Shown here one piece after another: positions 56,010-64,000 of a stretch of DNA of 64,000 nucleotides; position 1 is the stretch's first letter; the number at the start of each line of letters is the position of its first letter. The notes beneath the pieces are model-generated. The model had not been told where the DNA came from and did no database searches. It saw nothing but the letters and a program-made list of their open reading frames with translations. Origin of the DNA: Cacajao melanocephalus (lineage: Eukaryota; Chordata; Mammalia; Primates; Pitheciidae); the NCBI GenBank assembly GCA_963573385.1, contig CAUYLG010041370.1:1-64000 (forward strand). The letters are read 5' to 3'. Made by a program: the position numbers and the translations under genes.

Positions 56010-56510
56010 ATCTCAAGCAAGGCACTGGAAAATACAGAGGTGAATCTGACTGAGCTCCTCCCTCGGAGAACTCCTGGTCTAGAAGAGATCTAAGACACAG
56101 ATCCAGACAGTTCCACTTCCAGGGAGAAAAGAGAGGACCCAAGGAAGTGCTATGGGAGTGCCGAGAAGGGAACAATTTCTTTCAGGTTGGGGCAGAGAAG
56201 AGGGAGGTGTTAAGGTGAGGAGGACCAAGAAGGCTTCCTGCAGGAAGTGGCAGTTGACCGGAGCCCTAGCTGATGGATAGAACTTGCATACGTGGAAGTG
56301 AGGAGGGCAGGCGCCCAGGCAGCAGGAACAGCATGAGGGAAGCCCAGGAGGAGGAATGTTGAATATGGTTGAACCAGAGAGTTTAAAGAGAAGGGGCAGG
56401 AGATAAGCTCCAAAAGGTAGATGGGTGCCAGATTGTGAGGGACTTCCCAGCTTCTGATGCTGAGAGCCAAGTGCCGCAGGGCTTGAGCTTCACCAGGGTT
56501 CAGGCCAGAG
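56010..56510 (-). repeat. L2, antisense
   Basis: GGCACTGGAAAATACAGAGG, AAGAAGGCTTCCTGCAGGAA, CAGGCAGCAGGAACAGCATG and GAGGGAAGCCCAGGAGGAG. Decayed but colinear over 500 bp. Confidence 0.8.
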
Positions 56511-56586
56511 CTTGAGTCTTTCTTTTTTTCTTCTGCTCTCTGGAAAGGCAAACGGAATGGCTCCCCTGAGCACCCACCCAACCCCA

Positions 56587-56688
56587 ATGTGTGTGTCTCT
56601 GTGTGTGTGTGTGTCTCTGTGTGTGTGTGTCTGTGTGTGTGTGTCTCTGTGTATGTGTCTCTGTGTGTATGTCTCTGTGTGTGTATGC
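56587..56688. repeat. Compound (TG)n(TC)n microsatellite
   Basis: TG runs interrupted about every 10-22 bases by TCTCTG. Open frames here are artefacts. Confidence 0.95.
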
Positions 56689-56961
56689 CATTGCACTTCC
56701 TTCCACAACTCCTGCCTTCCAGCTGCTTCCAGCTGAGGCCAGCCCCCCCCCCACTCCATTCTGAGGCCAAGATCCTTGCTCCCCACTGCTAGAGCTAAGG
56801 CCTCAGCTGGTGACAGGACAGTACAGCTGGTTCGGGCCTGTGTGGGCACTCCTGAGTCTGAGGACACAGTGGGAGCAGGGGAAGGTCACCATGGCAGCTG
56901 GGCCCACTGAACAGAGGAGCAGGAGGGGTGATGGGGCAGTGGAGGGAGAAGAGAGCACTGC
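56689..56961. other. Single-copy stretch
   Basis: Nothing recognised. Confidence 0.5.
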
Positions 56962-57145
56962 TCTGACACCCGATAGACCTGGACGGCAATCCTGCTCTGA
57001 CGTGGGACCTTGGGAAAGTCATTTCACTTCTCTGAGCCTCAGTGTCTGCCTCTGATTCCCTTCCCTGTAGGTGCTCTCTGAGGTTTCAATGACATGACTC
57101 CTGGAAAGCACTCAGTGTGCTGCTTGACACATACTAAGCACATGG
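56962..57145 (+). repeat. MIR, sense
   Basis: GGGACCTTGGGAAAGTCATT, TCACTTCTCTGAGCCTCAGT and CTTGACACATACTAAGCACA. Confidence 0.92.
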
Positions 57146-58552
57146 CAAAGGGCAACCGCCTCGCTTGGAATAAACGATATCTCTACAGGGAGATACAAAA
57201 GCAGAGAAACCCACGGCAGACTTTATTCCCAGATTGTCTTCCCCTGGAGGCTTGGAATAGGAGAGCTCCCACCTGGCGGGGACAGGAAGATGATCCAGAG
57301 AGCCTGGGGGCTTCCTTGTCCTATCTAAAGGGTGTTTCACAACTCACTGGAAAGAAATCAAGTTCAGGTTCGGGAATCTGGGGTTATCAGGACGTCTAAC
57401 TTGTGCCTCAGGGACCCAGCGTCAGGCCCCCTCCCTGCACTCTCACTGGACCCTTTCTCCCCCGCTCTTTCCCAGGTCCTCCGCTCTGCTCTACCAAGTG
57501 GGAATAAACATGCCTGTGCTACATTCTGTGGGGTGGGAGAGATGGAAGAGAGGATGTCAGCAAAGAGGAGGTGACAGGCAGCGATGTGTGCAGGGAGCGG
57601 GGGTGAGGGCCTCAGCCAGTCCCTGGGAAGGTGTGAGTGAAATAGAAGAAGCTGTTCCTTTGGGGCTCTATCTTCCCCAGTCCCCAGAATCAATAGGGGG
57701 AGGGGAAGCAGGCCCAAAGGGACTTGAGGCCATCCCCAAATTTGGTATTTAGGCCTCTCCGTGTGGTTTTCCTGCTCCAGAAAATGTTAATTTACTGCAA
57801 TTTGAAAAATGATCAAGCCAGGGCTGGGACTCAGCAGCTGGTGCAAGGGAGAGAGAAATCTCTTTTTGTTCTGTGGGGAATTGGGCTGCAGCCCCCACCC
57901 CCAAGCTGCTCCCATGCGGGGCCATCCTTCTCCCAGTGTCGAATGTCGACAGGCTCCTCCCAGGAGCGGCCTGCCTTCCTCGGGGCGCTGAACCGCGCCA
58001 ACATTTATCAAAAGCCTCACAGCTTCTAAGCAAAAGAGGTGTGTGTGGAGGTATGAAAGCCAGCCCCGGTGGGGGGCGGGGTCCCAGGCTGGGCCTATCC
58101 CAGGCCCGGATGATTCTCAGCAGCCTTTGGGGGGTCTCTGCAGAGGGCTATGTCCCACCTGCCTGGCTGCCCCCTCACCTCTATTGTTCAGCCAGACAAA
58201 AGATGATTATGGAAAAACAGCCTGCACCCAGCAGGCAGGCTCAGCAAATCAACAAATCCCCAAACTTGCTGCTGCTGTTGCTGCTGCTTGGCTGGGGCCC
58301 ACTGAGCCCGGCTCAACTAGACAGGCCAGACTCTAGGGCCCTCCGTACTCATTCTACACTCAGCACTGGCAGGGAGCACCTTTGTTGTGCCTCCGGGGGA
58401 CAGTTCTCTCTCCGAACTCCAGGGGCACGGACATTATTCTGCGGAACCTCTGCTTCCACAAAGGAGTGTTCCAACATGGCTGCTTCTTCCCGGTCATCAT
58501 GGCCGGCCGGCCTCGCCATCTCTTCTGCCCCACACCATTTTGCACTCCATTC
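57146..58552. other. Long single-copy stretch with AT-rich islands
   Basis: 57735-57825 (AAAATGTTAATTTACTGCAA) is AT-rich and single-copy. 58264-58288 is a short CTG repeat. CCAACATGGCTGC (58471-58483) resembles a YY1 site and GGCCGGCCGGCC (58501-58512) is a 12-base GC palindrome. No gene can be supported; the 232-codon frame at 57873-58571 lacks known motifs. Confidence 0.45.
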
Positions 58553-58690
58553 ATCAGCAAGCACTTGTTGATATTGACGACGTGCAGTGCACCAGGCCAG
58601 ATGCTAGGACACAAAGGTGAGCAAGACACAGGCCCTGCCCCAAAAGGGGTTCTAGAAGGGGAAACAGACGCATACAGAGATAAGAGGGAA
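58553..58690 (-). repeat. L2, antisense (decayed)
   Basis: CATCAGCAAGCACTTGTTGA, ATGCTAGGACACAAAGGTGA and AGACACAGGCCCTGCCCC fit the reversed 3' end. Confidence 0.65.
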
Positions 58691-59437
58691 AGTGTCTTCA
58701 GAGGGGTGTGGACGACTCAGATCACTGCCTTCATCACCCTCACTCACCACTTCCATCTTCATCAACCTCACATCCATCTACTTCCCTCGCCTTTATTTCC
58801 AGCTCCCCACCACCACTACCACGTCTCTCTCCTCTTCTTCTTACACTGTGGCCACCAACGTCAACCCTCCTCATCCCTGCAAATCCATTCCGTGCCCTCT
58901 AGGAATTCATAGCCTGAAACTGACATGCCAACAGGGCACAACTATTAAGACACAATTTTTTAAAATAAACCTTTGCATGAATATGTAGGAAAGTATTTAT
59001 ACTGTAGTCTCTAGTTGAAGCAACCTGTTGGGGGCTTATGGAATCTCTTAGATCTGGTTGGAGCTTTTCGGTGAGAATTAGATTAGTTCCTGGCCTACGA
59101 AAAGCTCTTCATCCTGTCTCTCTGTTCCAGTGGGTCAACATTACCTCTTCTGGAGGCTGAGGGCCAATGAGTCAAAGAAATGTAACCCAGGGACTAAGGG
59201 TGGTGCCTGTATGCATTTTGGCTGGAAACTGCCGGCAGCTTGCTAGTTTGGAATTCTCAGCATTCTCACCAAGCCTGGGCTTGGCTCAGGTGCCACCCAT
59301 CCTGGCCTGGCTGACAGTAGATGAAAAGGGTCAGAAACTCAAGAACTCCAGATGAAGCACCCCTCTGCTAGGTCACAGAGCCTCCACACTGTCACACCTG
59401 CTATGAGGAGACCCAGTCCCCAGCTAATATTCCAACC
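58691..59437. other. Single-copy; TC/CAC-rich at 58730-58860
   Basis: A low-complexity pyrimidine-rich run (CACCACCACTACCACGTCTC) lies within; the rest is unremarkable. Confidence 0.5.
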
Positions 59438-59642
59438 CAGTGGTTTTCCAAGTAGGTCTACACATCAGCAGCATCACTCCCTCCCCAACCTCCCCTGCTG
59501 TGCACATTATTGGAAATGAAAGCTCTTGGCTCCTCCACTGCAGACCCACTGAATCAGAAACTCTGGGGTAGGACCTAGCAATCTATGCCTTAATGAGCCT
59601 TCCTGATGATTCTGACGCATGCTAGAGTTTGAGAACCAGTGG
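59438..59642 (+). repeat. MER5-type hAT DNA transposon relic
   Basis: CCCAGTGGTTTTCCAAGTAG to GAGTTTGAGAACCAGTGG: the inverted terminal CAGTGGTT/AACCAGTG ends survive. Middle: CCCACTGAATCAGAAACTCT. Confidence 0.9.
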
Positions 59643-59647
59643 CAGAA

Positions 59648-59795
59648 AGAGGGCAATGGACTCAGGCCAACCAGGATTTAAATTCCAGCTCTGCCATTAC
59701 TAGCTGTGTAACCTGGAACAGGCTGGTAAACCTCCTTAAGCCTCGGTTTCTTTATCTGCAAAATGGAGAGCATAGTACCTGGCTACCTGAAAATT
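59648..59795 (+). repeat. MIR, sense
   Basis: ATTTAAATTCCAGCTCTGCC, TACTAGCTGTGTAACCTGGA and TTATCTGCAAAATGGAGAGC. Confidence 0.93.
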
Positions 59796-60104
59796 GCATT
59801 ACTTTTGATTTCATGTAAGGAAAAAGTAAATAGGTCATGAACTATTACAACTGAAGCTGCTGGTCCCCAGAGTTATTAAAGAAGAATCCAGGGGACCACA
59901 CTGTGGAGTGAGTGCCTGGTGCATGAGCCAGGAGTCCTGTGTGGCTGGGACGCAAGGCATCTACTGTATGTCTGCCTTCTTGTTTACTCCTGCCAAATCT
60001 GTCATGTGTCACACGCTTGAAGCCTCCATCCTTGCCTTGAATTGGCTGTTTCCTCTGTTTGGAATTACTTATTCCTAGAATCCATGCAAATTATTTCTTT
60101 CCTG
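59796..60104. other. Single-copy stretch
   Basis: Nothing recognised. Confidence 0.5.
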
Positions 60105-60595
60105 TGGAGTTTTCCGAATCACTTAGGAATTGCACTCAGTGCAAGAAACTGAACCCAAAAGTCTAGCTTAAACACACAAGGGTTTATAATCTCACATACC
60201 AGAAGCCTGGAGATAGGCAGTTCAGAGATGGCACTGTGGCACCATGGAGTCATCAGGATCTCACCTCCTCCGTCTCTCTGCTGTAACATCCTAGTACCAC
60301 CGTCATTTTCAAGGTCTTGTCAGGGTTCAAGATGGCTGCTAGAGCTCCAGTCATCACGTCACCATTCTAGGCAACAGAAAAGGGAAAGGGCTGTCAATTT
60401 CCTTTTAGGCAGCAGCTCCAGCATTCCCATATGACATTTTCTTTTACATTTTATTGCTCAGAATGTAGTCACATGGTCACATCCAGTTGTAAGAGAGGCT
60501 AGGAAATACAGTCTTTCAGCTAGGCATTGCTATGGTGGGTAAAATTGGAGCTTTGTTACTCAGGGAGAAGGGAAGAATAGGTATTGAATGGTAAC
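60105..60595. repeat. Old interspersed repeat, family not named
   Basis: GGTTTATAATCTCACATACC, GGGTTCAAGATGGCTGCTAG, TAGTCACATGGTCACATCCA and AGGAAATACAGTCTTTCAGC form a text pattern I recognise from many mammalian loci, but I cannot name the family safely. Confidence 0.5.
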
Positions 60596-60829
60596 TGTCA
60601 GAGCAGTCTCTACGACAGCTTCCCTTCTCCTCCCAGAAGTGCTGATCATCAGCTGGGCTCCTATAGCACTGTGCTCCCTCCCCCATGACAGCATTTAGTG
60701 CTCTGCTCTGAAATGTAGTATCAGTAGATCCACCGAGCAGGAGGGAGTGCTCGAAATACTGCTCTGTTCAGCCTAGCTCAAAAGAAAGGCTTGAATGGTA
60801 GTGCCGGTGAGCAGGTGGCAAGCTAGAGG
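60596..60829. other. Single-copy stretch
   Basis: Nothing recognised. Confidence 0.5.
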
Positions 60830-60925
60830 GTACAGAGCATTGCAAAGAGCATTCGCTTTAGAACCAGCCTCAAGTTCAAATTGTAGCCCTGCTATACTTT
60901 AACTCTGTAACCTCAGTCACTAGGA
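60830..60925 (+). repeat. MIR, sense, first piece (split by another MIR)
   Basis: GAGCATTCGCTTTAGAACCA and AACTCTGTAACCTCAGTCAC form the 5' half; the 3' half resumes at 61165. Confidence 0.82.
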
Positions 60926-60929
60926 GCAA

Positions 60930-61160
60930 TGACCTTTGAGCACTTGCTATACGCCAGCCAGGTTGTTTCCATATATAATCTCATTTAATCTGTTTAATTG
61001 GTGTGATTATCATCTCCATTTTAGAGCTGAGAAAACTGGGAGTTAAGTGATTTGTTCAAGGGCCCCTAGCTACAAAGAGGTGGAGCCAAGCTTCAAATCT
61101 GGTGGTCTGAGCCAGAGCTCAAGCTCTTAGCCACTGCACTGTAGAGCCTCTCTATAAACG
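60930..61160 (-). repeat. MIR, antisense, inserted in a sense MIR
   Basis: TTGAGCACTTGCTATACGCC, TATATAATCTCATTTAATCT, AGAGCTGAGAAAACTGGGAG and CTCTTAGCCACTGCACTGTA: near full length. Confidence 0.92.
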
Positions 61161-61164
61161 TCGC

Positions 61165-61300
61165 CACCCCTGAGGTTCCTCATTGGCGAGGTGGGTATGA
61201 TCATCCTGCTTCACAGGCTTGTTTTAGGGATTTTATGTCATCATATATGTGAAAGTGCCTCCCATTGTACCTGGTGCAATAAGTGCTCATTCTTTTCTTG
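61165..61300 (+). repeat. MIR, sense, second piece
   Basis: GAGGTTCCTCATTGGCGAGG, CTTCACAGGCTTGTTTTAGG and GGTGCAATAAGTGCTCATTC form the 3' half. Confidence 0.82.
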
Positions 61301-61571
61301 TTCCACTTCTGAAAGGGCCGTGTGCTGGCTGCCTGTGGCAGGCTCTTTGGAAGCCAGGGTTGCCTGTCTTCCCACTCCTTTCCTCCTGTCAATGTCCTGG
61401 TTCTCTGAGCATGAGGATCTGCTCACCTCTGCATCCAGACAGAGTTACTGTCACAGGCACCCTCCACCAGGGAACAACCTCACACTGTGGTGGTTCCTGC
61501 CTCTAAGAGGAGCTGCCCCTGGTGGAGGAAGGTGGGCACCTCCAGTTCTGAGAAGAGGTGGGGCTCATGTT
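61301..61571. other. Single-copy stretch
   Basis: Nothing recognised. Confidence 0.5.
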
Positions 61572-61665
61572 TCATTTTAGGACAGATGGAGGCGAGAGAG
61601 GGGCTGTGACCTGTGCCAGGTCACACAGTGGGTAAGTGGCAGGGTGGGGTTTCAAACTAGAAACG
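61572..61665 (-). repeat. MIR fragment, antisense
   Basis: CAGGTCACACAGTGGGTAAG and GTGGGGTTTCAAACTAGAA. Confidence 0.82.
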
Positions 61666-61794
61666 AACAGTGCTCCCGACACATCTTTTCACCTCTCGGG
61701 GCCACACATTTCCTGAGAAGCTCAAATTGCTTGGTCTCGAAGGAACCCTCAGCTGGGATATGCTGACATTTCCCATCCTACTGGCGCTTGATCT

Positions 61795-62045
61795 AGGCTC
61801 ATGGTCACCTCCTCCAGGAAGTCAACACCTCCCTTTTCTCCATGGTGCCACTGACATGGCTAGTCTGCCTTCTGCTCTCATGCTGATCACATTGCATGTA
61901 ACAGGATCATTTTCCCACCCACTGGGAGCTCTGGGAGGGTAGGGCCTATGTTGCATGAAGCACTGCTTCCATGGGAGTCAGCCTTGAGCTCATCCCAAAG
62001 TCGGTGCTTGACAAATGCTCAATGACAGAACAATTGATTGAGTGA
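61795..62045 (+). repeat. L2 3' part, sense
   Basis: CACCTCCTCCAGGAAGTCAA, GGGAGCTCTGGGAGGGTAGG and GTCGGTGCTTGACAAATGCT with CAATGACAGAAC. Confidence 0.8.
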
Positions 62046-62418
62046 AGAACAAATAAGTGACTGAATACGTGCACTCTTTCTCTACGCTTGGGCCTTAGGG
62101 GGCTGTCTGGGTAGTAACAGCCGAAGGCTGGCTGTGGCTTCCCTGGAGCCACAAGAACAGGAGAACAGGGAAGAGACAAAGTGATATCACAGGAAAGCCA
62201 ATTCTCCATGGCATTAATAGCCCAAGTTTTGCTGCAGGAGAGAGGCGAGTAGCAAACAGGTGTGTGAGCAGATAATACAATCTTCGTCCCTAACACCCAT
62301 GTACCTGAGCCAGGGATCGGCAGCCAAGAGATTAAAGCCCTGGCGTTTTCTAACAGTGCCAATCAATATTTATTATAACAGGAGGCAGAGATTACTATCA
62401 GCCAGCATACAAGAGAGA
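62046..62418. other. Single-copy stretch
   Basis: AT-rich part 62325-62395 (GCCAATCAATATTTATTATA) is single-copy and includes a CCAAT word; no gene seen. Confidence 0.45.
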
Positions 62419-62468
62419 ATAGATATATAGATATGCGTGTGTGCGTGCGTGCATGCACATATGTGTGT
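62419..62468. repeat. Alternating purine-pyrimidine repeat
   Basis: ATATGCGTGTGTGCGTGCGT then GCATGCACATATGTGTGTA: unbroken alternation from about 62431 to 62468. Confidence 0.88.
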
Positions 62469-62518
62469 AAAAGCAAGGCATAACATTATTCCTACTTAGA
62501 TGCAAGGGAAGCAAATAA

Positions 62519-62546
62519 CAACAACAATAATGACAATAATAATACA
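62519..62546. repeat. (AAC)/(AAT)n short repeat
   Basis: ACAACAACAATAATGACAAT then AATAAT. Confidence 0.85.
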
Positions 62547-63344
62547 AGACAGCCTTGGAAAAGGAGCTTTGTTGATTTCTTGTGCTGAGAAGATAGCTCC
62601 TTTGGCAAGAGGCTCACTTAGTCTCCATGTCTCCACCCCGCTGAGGTTCTGATGTTCCACTTTCATCAAGAATATTGAGCATGAAATCCCAACATTATGT
62701 GGGCTGTCTGGTGACAGCTGATGAAGAGATGGAGTGTGGACCAGAAGAGTGCCAGGGATGCCTGCCTCCACTGCCCAGGGACAAAGCACTGGCTTAATTG
62801 GGGCCCTGGGAACCGTGACAGCCCAAAGGAGCAAAGCAGGGGACATCTGGGCCCTCTGCCACCCATCACCATTCGAGACCTGACTTAGCAGCCAGGTTAG
62901 TGGTGTGAGAGAGGCTGAGGGTGTATCACCCTTCAAGGCAGTGAAGAGCTGGAGATTCCGGTGCTGTTGACCTCGGCAGGAGGGGAAGACCAACACATGC
63001 CCAGGCTTTTGATCTTAGTGAATGAGGATGCCGAGAGCTGTGGGATTTGCCTTCTAGCTGCAAATTCTGAGCTCCAAAAACTGGCTCACAGAGCTTGCTG
63101 CACTGGCCATGGGAACCCACTTACTCGGCCAGTAGTGCTGCCTCATGGCCAAACCTGAGGCTTTTCTAGAGGAGCCGGGTCTGGGCTCTCCATCCCACTA
63201 AAGTTTGCAGTGTCCTTGAAGGGCATCGAGTCCATCTCTGAGCTTTCAGGCCCTACTCCCTCTGTCCAGTCCCAGACTTAAGAGGGCTCAAGGCATCCTT
63301 GGCTTAAAGATGTCTCGGAGTGCTGTCTGGGGCTGGCAACATGA
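62547..63344. other. Single-copy stretch
   Basis: Nothing recognised. Confidence 0.5.
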
Positions 63345-63466
63345 CATTTCGTGGTGGTTTATTAGGAATGCAGAATCTCAGGCCCAGACCTACTGAATTG
63401 AAATTCTCATTGAAACAAAATCCCCAGGTGATTTGCCTTTACATTAAAGTTGGAGAAGCCCTGCTC
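63345..63466 (+). repeat. MER5-type relic, 3' part
   Basis: TTTATTAGGAATGCAGAATC, CCCAGACCTACTGAATTGAA and CCCAGGTGATTTGCC, ending TTGGAGAAGCCCTGCTC. Confidence 0.82.
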
Positions 63467-63479
63467 TAGATGACTGAAT

Positions 63480-63652
63480 TTTAGCCTCAGCTGCACACTA
63501 CAATCCTTTGGGGATCCATTTGAAAATGCTGATGTCTGGGCCATATCCCCACCTGAAAAAATGCAAGTCTCTGGGCATGGAGCCTGAGTACAGGTGCTTT
63601 GAAACACTTCGCCTCTGGTTCTAATGTGCAGCTGAGGTTGAGCACCCCAGGG
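63480..63652 (+). repeat. MER20-type relic
   Basis: CTCAGCTGCACACTACAATC, AATGCTGATGTCTGGGCCAT and TCTAATGTGCAGCTGAGGTT with GAGCACCCC. Confidence 0.85.
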
Positions 63653-64000
63653 CCAGAGAGCGTTCTACGGGCATCCATTCAGACGCATCCCTGGCTTCGG
63701 AGTCAGGCAGTCCTTCCAGGTTTCTAACCCACAGACCTCCTCTTGTGACTCTAAGCCATAGGCTCTTCCTCAGTCAGGAGAGAGAGGGAACAGAAATACA
63801 CCCTCCCTCTAAGAACCATTCTGAGGCCTACAGGATGTTCACATGCATGACCACCATTCCTCCTGTGGACTCATTTCTGTAACAAACCCTGGCAGAGTTA
63901 GCAGAGAATGAAAAGAACAGGGAAGACTTGCACCTTCAGAGCTTACCTTGCTCTCATGTTCAAAGGGTACCGACCCCCAGCCAGGGGCTGCCCACACCCT
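63653..64000. other. Single-copy right edge
   Basis: Nothing recognised before the window ends. Confidence 0.5.

Noticed and set aside
56490..56867. His/Thr-repeat protein frame, minus strand
   Set aside because: It is the reverse strand of the TG/TC microsatellite at 56587-56688.
57873..58571. 232-codon plus-strand frame with a leucine run
   Set aside because: The leucines come from a short CTG repeat, other frames on both strands are open too, and there is no recognisable domain or clear splice context.

Overview
The window is primate, almost certainly human, nuclear DNA. Alu elements (J and S types), LINE-1 copies of several ages, MaLR and class I endogenous retroviral LTRs, and very many old MIR and L2 relics are all present. 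No cellular protein-coding gene, rRNA gene or tRNA gene can be supported from the sequence. Repeat families were recognised by eye, so subfamily names and edges are approximate (often plus or minus 10-30 bases).

Left part, 1 to about 13,870. This part is AT-rich and almost wholly built from LINE-1. Three plus-strand L1 copies lie end to end: a primate-type 3' portion (1-2858), an older copy (about 2870-6690) and a third copy (about 6950-11822) running to its 3' UTR. Another old L1 3' end follows at 13080-13868. They are cut by nine Alus and two MaLR solo LTRs. Both LTRs keep recognisable 5-base target duplications, and one LTR was itself hit by an Alu left monomer. All ORF2 relics are frameshifted, and both readable catalytic FADD boxes have lost their second aspartate.

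Right part, about 13,870 to 64,000. The base composition changes abruptly to a GC-richer, largely single-copy landscape. Its main content is over 50 MIR fragments in both orientations, L2 pieces, MER5/MER20/MER53-type DNA-transposon relics, one class I ERV solo LTR with a 4-base target duplication (22098-22690), only seven Alus, and many dinucleotide repeats. It looks like intron or intergenic DNA; nothing in the sequence says which.

Most notable signals outside ordinary repeats are: a pre-miRNA-like hairpin (27281-27348); a direct duplication of about 153 bp at 1.19 kb spacing (15227-15379 and 16420-16572); a perfect 30-bp palindrome (48171-48200); a good CTCF-like site (50393-50411); a CpG-rich segment (32880-33360); and an antisense Alu carrying a 218-bp copy of L1 DNA from 1 kb away (8398-8909). 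A new multi-gene system is not visible; the region reads as a regulatory or structural, non-coding landscape.
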